This document shows positions 38,783-49,408 of a stretch of DNA of 64,000 nucleotides, one piece after another; within the stretch, counting starts at the first letter, position 1, and each line of letters begins with the position of its first letter. Origin of the DNA: Streptomyces sp. DHE7-1 (GTDB lineage Bacteria; Actinomycetota; Actinomycetes; Streptomycetales; Streptomycetaceae). Both the position numbers and the translations under genes were made by a program. The DNA lies in assembly GCA_016432725.1 (NCBI GenBank), contig JACJDG010000003.1, forward strand, positions 1,674,001 through 1,738,000, written 5' to 3'. The notes under the pieces were generated by a model. That model searched no databases and was not told the origin of the DNA. It was given only the letters and a program-made list of their open reading frames with translations.

Positions 38783-39865
38783 TCAGCCGATCTGCGAGCC
38801 CGTGGCGGACAGCGCCTCGGTGACCGGCTGGAAGAAGGTCTCCCCGCCGGAGGTGCAGTCGCCGCTGCCGCCGGAGGTCAGGCCGACGGCCTTGTCGCCG
38901 GAGAACAGCGAGCCGCCGCTGTCCCCGGGCTCGGCGCACACGTCGGTCTGGATCAGACCGCTGACCGTGCCCTCGGAGTAGTTGACGGTGGCGTTCAGGC
39001 CGGTGACCGTGCCGTCGTGCACCTGGGTGGTCGAACCGCTGCGGGTGACCTTCATGCCGACGGTGGCCTCGGCCGCGCCGGTGATCTGCTGGGCGGAGCC
39101 GTTGTAGAGGTCGACCTCGCTCGGGTGGTCGACCTGGGCCGTGTACTTGACCAGGCCGAAGTCGTTGCCCGGGAAGCTGGACTGCTCGTTCTGGCCGATG
39201 ACGCCGCCCGAGGAGTCGGACCAGCTGGAGATGGACTCGGTGCAGTGCCCCGCGGTCAGGAAGTACGGCTGACCGCCCTTGACCACGTTGAAGCCGAGCG
39301 AGCAGCGCCCGCCCGCGCCGCTGATGGCGTCGCCGCCGGCGATGAAGGGCTTGTACCGCCCCTCGGACCGCTTCAGCTCGGCCTTGCCGCCGAGCCCGTC
39401 GACGACCTTGCCCAGCCTCGTCCACTCGGCGCCGGACACCGTTCTGTCGGCGGTGACGACGACCTTGTTGGTGACCGGGTCGGTCGCCCAGGAGGTGCCC
39501 GGGATGGTCGCGTCCCGCTTCAGCGTCGAACGCGCGCCGTCGAGTGCGGCGAGCGAGTTGGCGACGACTCTGGCCTTGGCGCCGGCCGCCTCGACGGTCC
39601 TGGCGGCCGTGGCGTCGAGCACGTTGACGACGAGGCTCTTCGCCCGGGCGTCGTAGTAGCTGCCGGCCGCGCCGGAACCGAGGTTCCGCACGAGCGTGGA
39701 GGCGAGCTTTCCGGCCGCCGGGGCGGACAGGATCCGCGCCTGCGGGGCGGACTTGGCGGGCTCGCTGGCGTTCGCACTCTGGAAGGTGACACCCGCGGCG
39801 ACCAGTGCGGCGATTCCCGCGCCGGCCACGGCGATCCGCCGCCTGGGTATGCGTCGGTGCTTCAA
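38783..39865 (-). CDS. Secreted S1-family serine protease, streptogrisin-like, with propeptide
   Basis: 360 aa. Start is TTG 39865 behind GGAGGACGTGAG; an in-frame ATG farther upstream lacks support. Basic signal peptide ([24 protein letters not shown]), a pro-domain of about 140 residues, then the chymotrypsin-fold domain: FLTAGHCTE (His), [10 protein letters not shown] (Asp), [14 protein letters not shown] (Ser). The mature end [13 protein letters not shown] is streptogrisin-like. The pro-domain is normally an intramolecular chaperone removed on activation. Tandem with a second protease (40248-41150) of the same fold. Frame intact. Confidence 0.88.
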   Translation of the reverse strand: MKHRRIPRRRIAVAGAGIAALVAAGVTFQSANASEPAKSAPQARILSAPAAGKLASTLVRNLGSGAAGSYYDARAKSLVVNVLDATAARTVEAAGAKARVVANSLAALDGARSTLKRDATIPGTSWATDPVTNKVVVTADRTVSGAEWTRLGKVVDGLGGKAELKRSEGRYKPFIAGGDAISGAGGRCSLGFNVVKGGQPYFLTAGHCTESISSWSDSSGGVIGQNEQSSFPGNDFGLVKYTAQVDHPSEVDLYNGSAQQITGAAEATVGMKVTRSGSTTQVHDGTVTGLNATVNYSEGTVSGLIQTDVCAEPGDSGGSLFSGDKAVGLTSGGSGDCTSGGETFFQPVTEALSATGSQIG

Positions 39866-40247
39866 CTCACGTCCTCCTGTGGGGATCGGCTCCGCGGATT
39901 GTGGGGACCGCGCGGGCCGGAAGGCTGGTTGACGGGCGCCCACTCTTCCGAACGGCACAGGGAGCACACAAGGTCGACTTCAGGACGCGCGCGCGGAACA
40001 CGCGTACGCCCTGGCCCGCTTGGGGGTTCACGATCACCCCAGGGAATTCGCACTGCAAACACCCGGTGCGAGCAACGGCTCTGCGGACAGTGACCGTTGC
40101 CCGTGGCCGGAATTCGATCCTCCACATCGAGGCCGCCGGAGGCGGGCAGACGAAAGCCCCGCACGCGGGAAGCGTGCGGGGGCCCGGTACCGTCACGTCG
40201 CCGTCACGGCCGCGTCCGGCCGTGGGGACACGGAAGGCGGTCCCGTC
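39866..40247. other. Intergenic region between the tandem proteases
   Basis: 382 bases. Holds the terminator hairpin at 40157-40181 for the upstream protease gene and presumably the promoter of the downstream one; I cannot place promoter elements. No gene seen. Confidence 0.6.
40157..40181 (-). terminator. Hairpin terminator of the second protease gene
   Basis: CCCCGCACGC/GCGTGCGGGG, 10-bp stem with a 5-base loop, 67 bases past the stop of the protease at 40248. Confidence 0.65.
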
Positions 40248-41150
40248 CTAGTAGACGTGGACTCCGTAGGCGCTCAGCGCCTCGGTGACCGGCTGGAAGA
40301 AGGTCGTGCCGCCGGAGGTGCAGTTGCCGCTGCCGCCCGAGGTCAGACCGTACGCCGTGCTGCCGCCGTACAGCGGGCCGCCGGAGTCGCCGGGCTCGGC
40401 GCAGACGGTGGTCTGGATCAGACCGTAGACGATGTCGCCACCGCCGTAGTTGACCGTCGCGTTCAGCGCGGTGACGCGGCCGCTGTGGGTGCCGGTCGTG
40501 GATCCGCGGCGATAGACGGTCGTGCCGACCGAGGGCGTCGCGGCGCTGGTGATGTCCTGGCTGCCCACGGCACCCGACTTGGTCACCGAGCTGTTGGTGT
40601 AGCGCACGATGCCGTAGTCGTTGCCGGGGAAGCTGGAGCCGGCCGTGGAGCCGAGCGTGGTCGAGTGCGAGGAGTTCGACCACCAGGTGCCCGCGCCGTC
40701 GGTGCAGTGACCGGCGGTCAGGAAGTAGTAGTTGCCGCTGGAGTCCTGGACGTTGAAGCCCAGCGAGCAGCGCCAGCTGCTCGCGTAGATCGCGTCGCCG
40801 CCGGAGATCAGCTTGTTGAACTTGCCGGCCGTGTGCTTGACGACGAGGGCGTCCGAGTTGCTGCCGGCCTGCCGCTTGATCTTGGCGATCTCGGCCCGGG
40901 ACACCGTGCTGTCGACGGTGACGACGACGCGGTTGGTCTTGGCGTCCACCGCCCAGGCCGTGCCGGGGACGTCGGCCTGGAGGACGGAGTCGCTCGCCCT
41001 GGTGAGCTGGTTGGCGCTGAACGTGTGGGCGTCGCTGGCGTTCGCGGTGGGGGCGGCGAACGCTGCCGCGGCCAGGAAGCCGGTCGCCACGGCGGTCAGC
41101 CGGGTCCGTCTTGCGATACCGCTGCGGGGAGTGGTGCGCTTGATCCTCAC
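40248..41150 (-). CDS. Secreted S1-family serine protease, streptogrisin B-like
   Basis: 300 aa. Start GTG 41150 behind GGGAGGGAATGCAAC. Signal peptide to about residue 39 (PTANA), a short pro-domain of about 75 residues, and a mature protease: [24 protein letters not shown] (His), [10 protein letters not shown] (Asp), [14 protein letters not shown] (Ser), ending [17 protein letters not shown]. Close to Streptomyces griseus protease B in length and sequence. Its pro-domain is about half as long as that of its tandem neighbour. Frame intact. Confidence 0.9.
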   Translation of the reverse strand: MRIKRTTPRSGIARRTRLTAVATGFLAAAAFAAPTANASDAHTFSANQLTRASDSVLQADVPGTAWAVDAKTNRVVVTVDSTVSRAEIAKIKRQAGSNSDALVVKHTAGKFNKLISGGDAIYASSWRCSLGFNVQDSSGNYYFLTAGHCTDGAGTWWSNSSHSTTLGSTAGSSFPGNDYGIVRYTNSSVTKSGAVGSQDITSAATPSVGTTVYRRGSTTGTHSGRVTALNATVNYGGGDIVYGLIQTTVCAEPGDSGGPLYGGSTAYGLTSGGSGNCTSGGTTFFQPVTEALSAYGVHVY

Positions 41151-41589
41151 GTTGCATTCCCTCCCAGGGAAGTCGAGGGCCCGCGTGGGGTCGGGGCCCG
41201 GTGAGGCGCAGTCAGGGACTCGTTCGGGGTACCGAACAACGCTCATGACCCTGACAAGCGCTGAGGGGAGTATTCGGCCGAACGGCCGGTCGGCACAAGG
41301 GTGCCTTTCGGCCGTCAAGCTTTGAACCACCTATGCGCGCCCGCCCTTGACACCGGGTCAGGGGCCGGACCGCCGGCGCCCGCCGCCCCGGCCCGGCACC
41401 GGCGGAACGGAGCCGGTTTCGGCCAGGGTGAAGGCGGGTTCACCGGCGGGTACGAGGCCGGGCCCGGACCCGCCGGCGCCATCCCTCCACTGCCGGGCCG
41501 CCGGACACGGGCGGCGGCGAACACCTCACCGTCACCATCGGCCGCCCCTGTCCCGGGCATGGCCGGAATTCATCCCTCCGGATGGTCCC
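41151..41589. other. Intergenic region with nested inverted repeats
   Basis: 439 bases upstream of the second protease gene and beyond the end of the DUF5685 gene. It holds GTCAGGG...CCCTGAC (41211-41255) enclosing GTTCGG-N4-CCGAAC (41222-41237), and the palindrome TTCGGCCGAA (41273-41282). No gene seen. Confidence 0.6.
41211..41282. promoter_or_regulatory. Nested inverted repeats in the protease promoter region
   Basis: Outer arms GTCAGGG (41211-41217) and CCCTGAC (41249-41255), inner arms GTTCGG (41222-41227) and CCGAAC (41232-41237), and a separate perfect palindrome TTCGGCCGAA (41273-41282). The spacing of 61 bases from the GTG start suits an operator. No regulator is known to me. Confidence 0.4.
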
Positions 41590-42760
41590 CTAGCAGTCGC
41601 AGCACGAACAGCACTCGCAGCATTCGCAGGCCTCGCAGCACTGGCAGGCCTCGCAGCACGAGCAGTCGCAGTTGCCGCACCAGCCCTCGCGCCTCTTCCG
41701 GGACCAGGGGCCCTCGTACTCGTCGGCGCAGCACACCTTGCAGGTGCAGCACAGCCCCAGGGCGGCGGCGCACCCGGCCCAGAAGCCCCGCTTGTCCGGA
41801 CGCGGCGGCCCGCCCCCGAAGGGGTGCCGTACGGGTTGCCCGGCGCCGGGGCACCTGGTGCCCCGGGGGCGGCCCGAAGGAGGCCTCCGGCGCGTGTCCG
41901 CACGCGTGGCCGCCGAACGCCCGGTCCACCGAGCGGCTCAGCTCGTGCGCGAGCAGCAGGTGGACCAGCCTGCCGTCGGCGAACTCCGCCTCGCGCAGCG
42001 CCGGCCGGATGCCGTGCAGGGCGTCGTCGGCGAGCCGGCGGGCCTCGGTGAGAGAGGTGCCGGTGGCGGTGAGCGGGTTCCAGGCGCCGGAGCGCGCGTC
42101 CGCCTCCCGGTCCTCCACGGCGTCCAGCAGGTGGGCGAGGCGGCCGAAGAGGCGGCCGGCCTCGGCGAGCGGCCCGGCGTTGCCCGGCCGCCCGGCCAGC
42201 ACGGCGGTGTGCGCGAAGGCGGCCGCGGTCGCCGTCTCGGTCGGCTCGGTGACCCTGAGCAGCGGGGTGCCGTGACCGGCCAGGGCCTCGATGCCGGTCT
42301 GCCGGTCGACGGCGTCGACGAGGACGCCGGTGTCGAACCCGACGGCGGCGCCGCTGTGCGCCCCGGCCCTCCCCCAGCTCGCCGCGACCCGGCGCGCCGC
42401 GAGGGCGACCGGCCTGCGGGCCAGCAGCCCGTCCCGGTCGGCGACGTGGTCGCGCACCTTGGCGGAGGCGAGGACCAGTGACACGGCGGCGGCGAGCCGG
42501 GCACCCTCGCCCTGGGCGACGGACGCCGTCCGCATACCGCGCAGGGCGCACGGCCCGGCGGTGCGCCGGGACCCCTCGACCGGCCCGGCCTGAGCCTCCG
42601 TCAGGACGGATATCAGCAGGCCGTCGTAGTTGGTCACGACACGCGCGAACTGTCCGTGGTCACGGCGCAGGGCGAGACACAGCCCGCACAGGTGCGCCAT
42701 CCACTGGGTCCGCAGACCCTCCCCCAGCCGATGACTGCACGGCCGTACGATTCCGAACAC
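41590..42760 (-). CDS. DUF5685-family protein with cysteine-rich tail (frame broken twice)
   Basis: Corrected length 390 aa. The N-terminus MFGIVRPCSHRLGEGL and MAHLCGLCLALRRDHGQFARVVTNYDGLL contain conserved Cys; the middle is helical. After a Pro/Gly-rich linker the corrected C-terminus carries 22 cysteines in about 60 residues, as CC, CxC and CxxC clusters. Bases are missing at 41861-41869 and in the G run 41821-41824; with both restored the cysteine tail is in frame and stops at 41590-41592. Such a tail suggests binding of zinc, iron-sulfur or copper. The family name is from memory and has no assigned function. Confidence 0.72.
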
Positions 42761-43070
42761 GTCGATCCCCCGTGATGCGCCGCGATGTCGAGCCGGGGCA
42801 TCGTATCGGCCGACTGTCGGCTCGTATCAGGTATGCCGTTCACCCATACGCTCCGTGCATCACCCGTCCGCCGACGACAATCATATTTCACTCACAGTCA
42901 GCAGCCGTATGAGTCACAACCCTTGGGGTACCAGGGCTCTCGACGTATCCGCTGTGCACCAGTACCGTCACAAACCCCCGCGCGGCGTCTATCCACTTGG
43001 CGCACCGTCCGCATCATGGATGACCATAGGGATGCCGAAAGCAAGAAGACCGCTGTGAGAGGAGGCGTCC
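42761..43070. other. Intergenic region upstream of sepF
   Basis: 310 bases between divergent DUF5685 and sepF, less GC-rich than its surroundings and so likely to hold both promoters. I cannot assign specific boxes with confidence. No gene seen. Confidence 0.55.
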
Positions 43071-43508
43071 ATGGGATCGGTACGCAAGGCGAGTGCGTGG
43101 CTCGGCCTCGTCGACGACAACGATGACGAGCGTTACTACGACGACGACTACTCCGAGGGCACCGAGTCCGCGGACGCCTGGGTCACGGACCCCCGGGTGA
43201 AGGTGGCCACGGACACGGCCGAGGAGAAGGGCCGCCGGATCGGCACGGTCACCCCGGACAGCTTCCGGGACGCCCGCGCCATCGGTGAACTGTTCCGGGA
43301 CGGCGTCCCGGTCATCATGAACCTCACGGCGATGGAGCCCTCCGACGCCAAGCGTGTGGTCGACTTCGCGGCCGGGCTGACCTTCGGCCTGCGGGGCACG
43401 ATCGAGCGGGTCGCGAACCGGGTGTTCCTGCTGACGCCCTCGAACACCGAGATCGTCAGCGGTGAGCCGGCGGCACGCCGCGAGGACGGTTTCTTCAACC
43501 AGAGCTGA
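43071..43508 (+). CDS. sepF: SepF-family cell division protein
   Basis: 145 aa. N-terminal amphipathic membrane-binding helix ([15 protein letters not shown]), an acidic linker with Asp/Tyr run, and the SepF core ([50 protein letters not shown]). SepF links FtsZ to the membrane. Start ATG 43071 behind GAGGAGGCGTCC. It lies outside the division cluster, so it is likely one of the extra SepF paralogs of Streptomyces. Frame intact. Confidence 0.92.
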   Translation: MGSVRKASAWLGLVDDNDDERYYDDDYSEGTESADAWVTDPRVKVATDTAEEKGRRIGTVTPDSFRDARAIGELFRDGVPVIMNLTAMEPSDAKRVVDFAAGLTFGLRGTIERVANRVFLLTPSNTEIVSGEPAARREDGFFNQS

Positions 43509-43535
43509 GGCAGGGCCGCTCACCGGCCCTGCCTC
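43507..43535. terminator. Hairpin between sepF and acyl-CoA dehydrogenase
   Basis: Perfect 12-bp stem GAGGCAGGGCCG/CGGCCCTGCCTC with a 5-base loop; it overlaps the sepF stop codon and lies just before the convergent stop at 43545. Confidence 0.75.
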
Positions 43536-43544
43536 CCGCGGGGC

Positions 43545-44734
43545 TCACCGGAAGGCGTCGAGCCCGGTGAGCGCCTTGCCCAGGACGAGCTGGTGCATCT
43601 CGACGGTGCCCTCGTAGGTGAGCACCGACTCGAGGTTGGTCGCGTGCCGCATGACGGGGTATTCGAGGGAGATCCCGTTGGCACCGAGGATCGTCCGCGC
43701 CGTACGGCAGATCTCGATGGCCTCGCGGACGTTGTTGAGCTTGCCGAAGCTGATCTGCTCGGGACGCAGGCGGCCGGCGTCCATCCGCCGCCCCAGATGG
43801 TGGGCGAGCAGGATCCCCTTGTGCAGTTCCACCGCCATGTCGGCGAGTTTCGCCTGGGTGAGCTGGAAGCCGCCGATGGGCCGCCCGAACTGCTCCCGGG
43901 TCTTCGCGTACTCCACGGCCGCCTCGAAACTGCTGCGCGCCGCGCCCATGGCGCCCCAGACGATGCCGTAGCGGGCGTGCGAGAGACAGCCGAGCGGCCC
44001 GCGCAGACCGGTGACCTCCGGCAGCACCGCGCCCGCGGGCAGCCGTACGTCGTCCATGACCAGCTCGCTGGTGACGGAGGCGCGCAGGGACCACTTGTGC
44101 TTGATCTCGGGCGCCGAGAAGCCGGGGCTGTCGGTCGGCACGACGAACCCGCGGATGCCGTCCTCGGTCCGCGCCCAGACGACGGCCACCCCGGCCACCG
44201 ACCCGTTGGTGATCCACATCTTGCGCCCGTTGAGCACCCAGTCGTCGCCGTCGCGCTTGGCGTGGGTGCGCATGGAGGCGGGGTCGGAGCCGTGGTCGGG
44301 CTCGGTGAGCCCGAAGCAGCCGATCACCTCACCGGCGGCCATCCGCGGCAGCCACTCCCGCTTCTGCTCCTCGCTGCCGAACCGGTGGATCGCGTACATC
44401 GCGAGCGAGCCCTGCACGGAGACCAGGGAGCGGATGCCCGAGTCGGCGGCCTCCAGCTCCAGGCAGGCGAGCCCGTACTGCACGGCCGTGGCGCCCGCGC
44501 AGCCGTAGCCGGTCAGGGACATGCCGAGCGCGCCGATGCCGCCCAGTTCGAGGGCGAGCTCCCGGATGCCGGGCAGTTCGCCCTTCTCGTACCAGTCGGC
44601 GACGTACGGCAGCACCCGGTCGGCCGCCCAGCCCGGACGGTGTCCCGGATCGCCAGGTCCTCCGGGTCGAGCAGGTCGTCGATCCCGAGCGGGTCGGCGG
44701 CGTCGAACGGGGGCAGCTTCGCGGACGCGGACAT
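43545..44734 (-). CDS. Acyl-CoA dehydrogenase, glutaryl-CoA dehydrogenase-like (frame broken once)
   Basis: Corrected length 396 aa. FAD-dependent. SLTGYGCAGATAVQYGL, IGCFGLTEPDHGSDPASM, NGRKMWITNGSVAGVAVVWAR and YEGTVEMHQLVLGKALTG are typical of the glutaryl-CoA dehydrogenase branch; the glutamate in the YEGT block is the expected base. Start ATG 44734 behind GGAGGGTGTCCC. One base is missing at 44632-44634; restoring it joins RDTVRGWAADRVLPYVAD. A perfect 17-bp palindrome lies 34 bases upstream. Confidence 0.87.
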
Positions 44735-44767
44735 GGGACACCCTCCGGAACACTGGAACTCACCAAA

Positions 44768-44784
44768 AACTAGCAGCGCTAGTT
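44768..44784. promoter_or_regulatory. Perfect palindromic operator AACTAGCAGCGCTAGTT
   Basis: 7-base arms and a 3-base centre, 34 bases upstream of the acyl-CoA dehydrogenase ATG. A near copy lies at 43-59. Typical of a TetR-family acyl-CoA-responsive repressor, though no such gene is adjacent. Confidence 0.7.
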
Positions 44785-44835
44785 ACGTCTCCGGGTGACG
44801 TTACGGTGCAGTGTCCCGCACGTCCAGAGCGGGAG

Positions 44836-46462
44836 TCAGGCCGACACCTTCGGCTTCTGCGGCTCACGCGGGGAGGGCACCGCCCCACCGCGGGGATCTC
44901 GTCCGCGCCCTGCTCGCCGCACTGCATGATCCGCGGCAGCCGCAGCGCCATCAGCGCGCCCAGCAGCAGCAGCGCGGCGCTGACCAGCAGGGTCACGTGC
45001 AGCCCGTGCACGAAGGAGTCACGGGCGGCCCGGCGCAGGGCCTCACCAGCGGGCCCGCCCAGACGTCCGGCGACCTCGTAGGCCTCGCCGAGCGAGTGGC
45101 CGGCCGCCCGCGAGGCGTCCGAGGAAACGCCCGGCACCGACGCGAGGCCCGGCGTGTAGGCGCGGTTCATCACGCTGCCGAGCAGCGCGATCCCGATCCC
45201 GGCACCGAGCTGGTACGAGGTCTCGCCGATCGCCGCCGCCCCGCCGGCCTGCTCGGCCGGGGCCTCGCTCAGCATCGACTCGTAGGCGCCGAAGAGGGTG
45301 GTCTCCAGGCCGAAGCCGAGCAGGACGAAGCCGCAGAGCAGCAGCCGCGCGTTGTCCTCGCCGCCCATCGCGGTCAGGGTCACCACCGCGGCCGCGGTGA
45401 GGCAGAAACCCGCGGCGACCATCCGGCGCGGTCCGAAGCGGCGCAGCATCCGGGCGCCGGCGAGGCCCGCCGCCATCGCCGCGACGGTCAGGGGCAGCAG
45501 CCGCAGGCCCGTCCGCAGCGGCGACAGACCCAGCACCAGTTGCAGGTACTGCGCCGCGATCAGTTCCAGGCCGACCAGCGCGAGCATGGCCAGCACGATG
45601 CAGCCCACCGAGGTGCTGAACGCCGGCCGCCGGAACATCCGCAGGTCCACCAGCGGGTGCGGGCGGCGCCCCTGACGCCGGACGAAGAGGTACAGCAGCG
45701 CCGCGCCCAGCAGCAGCGGCGCCACGGTGAACGGGCTCGCGGCGGACTCCCCGCCGCCGAGCCGCTTCACGCCCAGCACGACGCCGAACAGGCCGGCCGC
45801 CGCCATCAGCGCGCCGGTGACGTCCCAGGGGCCGTCGCCCTCGCCCGGGACTCGGGCAGCAGCATGCGCCCGACCGGCAGGCTGACCAGCATCAGCGGGA
45901 TGTTGACCAGGAAGACCGAGCCCCACCAGAAGTGCTCCAGCAGGAAGCCGCCGAGCAGCGGTCCGACGGCCGCGCCGACGGCGGCCACCGCGCTCCAGAT
46001 GCCGATGGCCAGCGCGCGCTCACGCCGGTCGGGGAAGACCTGGCGCAGGATCGACAGGGTCGCGGGCATGATCATCGCGCCGCCGACGCCGAGCAGCGCG
46101 CGGGCGAGGATCAGGGTCTGGGCGCTCGGCGCGAAGGCGGCGACGGCGGAGGCGACGCCGAACAGGGCGTAGCCGAGGAGCAGCACGCGTCTGCGTCCCA
46201 CACGGTCGCCGAGCGTGCCGAAGAGGATCAGCAGCGAGGCGCAGACCAGCGGGTAGACGTCGACGATCCAGAGCAGCTCGACGGCGCCGGGTCTGAGGTC
46301 CTCGGTGACGGCGGGTACCGCCACGTGCAGCACGGTCGCGTCGAGGGCGACGAGCAGCAGACTGACGCAGAGGACGACCAGGACGACCCAGCGGTTGGCA
46401 CCGGCACCGGTCCCGGCCTCCCGACGGCGCGACGGAGCGGCGGCCGTGGTCGTCCCGGACAT
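44836..46462 (-). CDS. MFS drug efflux transporter, DHA2 (EmrB/QacA) type (frame broken twice)
   Basis: Corrected length 542 aa with 14 predicted helices. Motif A GTLGDRVGRRRVLL and motif C-like VGAAVGPLLGGFLLEHFWWGSVFLVNIPLML are classic. Likely proton-driven export of drugs or an endogenous product. Start ATG 46462 behind GGGAGGTACGTAC. Bases are missing at 45844-45849 (restoring LLPESPGEGDGPWDVTG) and in the C run 44883-44886 (restoring the ending VPSPREPQKPKVSA with a stop at 44836-44838). No regulator adjacent. Confidence 0.87.
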
Positions 46463-46721
46463 GTACGTACCTCCCAGATGATCCCTCGCGTGCGGCGGAT
46501 CGGCGGAGCGGGGACTCTCCGTCGTACGGCCGGAGAGGAGCGGGGTCTCCGGCCCACGCAAACCCACGCGGGTGACTCGTCAGCGTACGCGAGTCCGTCC
46601 TGGGCACACGTGGCGGACCTCTCACACGCGGGACCGAACCCGTGTGGCGTACGCCACCTCGCACGATGCCGCGTGCGCCCGGCGGGCGGCCCGGTTCCGG
46701 GCCCGGTCGATAATCGAGCCC

Positions 46722-48037
46722 GTGACCGACCTTGCGACGCGCGCGGCCCCGGCCCGCGGCTCCCTTCCGCGCCGGGCGGCCCCGGCCCTCCTCGGGTACG
46801 CGGCCGTCCGCGCCCTCGGCCTGCTCGTGCTGGCCGTGTGGAGCGCGGCGCGCGGCAAGAGCGCGCTCACCCTGCTGTCCGCGCGCTGGGACTCCCTCTG
46901 GTACACCCGGGTCGCCGAGCTGGGTTACGGCTACGAGGTCCGCCTGCCCAACGGCGACGTCCACTCCAACCTGGCGTTCTTCCCGCTGCTCCCCTGGCTG
47001 GAGCGGCTGCTGCACGGGATCACGCCGCTGTCGTACGCGCACGCGGGCGTTCTCGTCGCCCTGCTCGCCTCGCTGGCCGCGGCCGGAGGGATCTTCGCGG
47101 TCGCGGAGTGGGTGTACGGGCCCCGGGTGGGGGTCTGCGCGGTGCTGCTGTGGGCGGTGCTGCCGGTCGGGATCGTGCAGTCGATGGCGTACAGCGAGTC
47201 GCTGTTCACCGCGCTGGCCGCCTGGTCGCTGTACACCGTGCTGACCGGCCGGTGGGTCGGGGCGGGTGTGCTCGCGGCGCTGGCGGGGCTGACCCGGCCG
47301 GTGGGTCTGGCGGTGGTCGCGGCGGTGTGGGCGGCGGGCGTGCTCACGTTCCTGCGCGAGCGGGGCGCCCGGTGCGCGCACGACGGCGATCGCACTCCCG
47401 GCCCGGCGGCCGAGGTGTGCGCCGAGCGCGTCGCGCGCGCTGACGGCGCACAGGAACCGCCGCACGCTCTTTTCACGCCGGAGGGCTCGCACGACGCGGC
47501 GCACGCTTCCTCGCGCACCCTTCGCGCCCCTTTCGCGCCCGCATGGCACCGGGCCCTCGGGCTGCTCCTCGCCCCGCTGGGCGCGGCCGGCTATGTGCTG
47601 TGGGTCGGCCACCGCACCGGCCGGGGCCGCTCGGCTACCTCGACGTGCAGGCCGGCTGGCGCAACGGGTTCGACGGCGGCTACGCCTTCGCCGGCTTCGT
47701 CGCCGGCAAGTTCACGTCCTTCCCGTCGGCCCTCGCCGGGGCGGGCCTGATCATCGGGGTGGCGCTGCTGATCATGCTGTACGTGACCGGCGTACGGCAG
47801 GGTCAGCCGCTCCCGCTGCTGGTGTACACGGGTGTCGTCCTCGCCCTCGCCCTGTGCGCGTCGAGCTACTTCGGGTCGAAGCCGCGGCTGCTGATGCCCG
47901 CCGTCCCGCTGCTGTTCCCGCTCGCCCGCGCCCTGGCCCGGCCGCGGACCTCACGATCGGCGCTGGTCACGGCGGGGCTGGCCGTCGCGACGGCGGTGTA
48001 CGGCGCGTTCTGGCTGAACGGCTCCGGTCCCCCGTGA
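46722..48037 (+). CDS. Multi-pass mannosyltransferase-like (PIG-V type) membrane protein (frame broken once)
   Basis: Corrected length 438 aa. About ten hydrophobic helices; the first external loop ARWDSLWYTRVAELGYGYE has the aspartate expected for GT-C lipid-linked mannosyltransferases, and LAFFPLLPWLERLL and SMAYSESLFTALAAWSLY are PIG-V-like. A hydrophilic insert of about 60 residues splits the helices near residue 215-275. Start GTG 46722. One base is missing in the G run 47623-47626; restoring it joins the C-terminal half (GPLGYLDVQAGWRNGFDGGYAF). Acceptor unknown. Confidence 0.78.
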
Positions 48038-48273
48038 TCGGGTCCGGCGGCCGATGAGCACGCCCTGAATTCCAGCCCATGATTCGGTGAACGAATTCAT
48101 AAGGGCCATATAACCGCCGCCCGGAATGATCAAAGGAATTGCAGGAAGCAGGTTCACCGGATTGCGGAATCGCAGGAATTCGACGGCTCCTGAGAGGTTT
48201 CCCACATCACATCGTCATCACAAAGACGCTGTTTCGACCGGGAACAGAGCGCACTCACTGTAACGTCGATCGG

Positions 48274-49311
48274 GTGCGTACCGAACTAAACCTCACCCGG
48301 CGTCTGGACCGGGTGTTCGCCAGGCTGGACCGTGAGCCGGAACGGCCGGCCCACCTCGACGTGCCGCGGATGAGCCGGCACCGGGTGGTGCTGTTCACCG
48401 CGACCCTCGCCTTCTACCTGGCGATCGTCTGGGCCGTGGTGATCACCTCCTGGCTGGTCCGGCTCGACTGGCAGGTCATGTTCTTCCGGCCGTACCAGCA
48501 GTGGTCGGAGATCCACTGGATCGTCGACTACTACGTGGTGCTCGGCCAGCGCGGCCCCACCGCGGTGATGGTCGCCGCCTGGCTGGGCTGGCGCTCCTGG
48601 CGGCAGCACACGCTCCGCCCGCTGCTGACCCTCGGCGCCTCGCTGCTGCTGCTCAACATCACGGTGGGCGCCGCCAAGTACGGCATGGGCCGGCTCGGCC
48701 CGCACTACGCCACCGTGATCGGCTCGAACGAGATGGGTCTGGGCGGCGATATATTTCCCAGCGGCCACACCGCCAACGCCGTGGTGACCTGGGGAATCCT
48801 GGCCTATCTGGCCTCCACCCCGACCGCGCGCCGCTGGCTGTCGGCCGTGTCGGCCGTGACCTCGCTGGGCGTCGGGATGGCCACCGTCTACCTCGGTACG
48901 CACTGGCTGAGCGACGTGCTGCTGGGCTGGGCCGCGGGCCTGCTGATCCTGCTCGCCCTGCCGTGGTGCGAACCGCTGATCGCCCGCGCCGAGACCGCGA
49001 TCTTCGATCTGCGCGACCGCTGGCGCGCCCGCCGCGGCCGTACGGTGCCGGCGCCGGCCGTGCCGGTCCCGGTGGTGCTCAAGCCGCGCACCGCGCCCGC
49101 CGGGCAGTCCGTTCCGGCCCGCGAGCCGGTGGCGTCGCGCGGGTCCCGGGCGCCGATACACCTGGCTCCCGGCCCGCACACGGCGCGTTCGGAGCGCACC
49201 CCGGTCACCCCGGCGGGCAGCCGCCGGCCGCCGCACGCCGACCGCCTGCCGCACGCCGACCGGCTGCCGCGCGGCGCCTCCCAGCCAGCCCGCCCCGTCT
49301 CGGGCGGCTGA
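48274..49311 (+). CDS. PAP2-superfamily membrane phosphatase
   Basis: 345 aa. Six helices with the three phosphatase motifs in order: KYGMGRLGP, PSGHTAN (catalytic His) and LGTHWLSDVLLGW (His and Asp). The C-terminal 80 residues are a Pro/Arg-rich low-complexity cytoplasmic tail with a duplicated PHADRLP. Probably acts on a lipid phosphate or undecaprenyl pyrophosphate. Start GTG 48274. Frame intact. The 236 bases upstream are AT-richer than the surroundings and show no gene. Confidence 0.87.
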   Translation: MRTELNLTRRLDRVFARLDREPERPAHLDVPRMSRHRVVLFTATLAFYLAIVWAVVITSWLVRLDWQVMFFRPYQQWSEIHWIVDYYVVLGQRGPTAVMVAAWLGWRSWRQHTLRPLLTLGASLLLLNITVGAAKYGMGRLGPHYATVIGSNEMGLGGDIFPSGHTANAVVTWGILAYLASTPTARRWLSAVSAVTSLGVGMATVYLGTHWLSDVLLGWAAGLLILLALPWCEPLIARAETAIFDLRDRWRARRGRTVPAPAVPVPVVLKPRTAPAGQSVPAREPVASRGSRAPIHLAPGPHTARSERTPVTPAGSRRPPHADRLPHADRLPRGASQPARPVSGG

Positions 49312-49351
49312 CGCCCACGCAGGCGGGTCCGGTACGCACGACCGACTCCGC

Positions 49352-49398
49352 CACGGCGAAGGCCCCGCTCCCCTTCCGGGAGCGGGGCCTTCGCCGTG
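49352..49398. terminator. Very strong bidirectional hairpin after the PAP2 gene
   Basis: Perfect 21-bp stem (49352-49372 with 49378-49398) and a 5-base loop CTTCC, between the PAP2 stop (49311) and the convergent I78 gene stop (49409). Confidence 0.88.
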
Positions 49399-49408
49399 CG
49401 CGAGGGGT

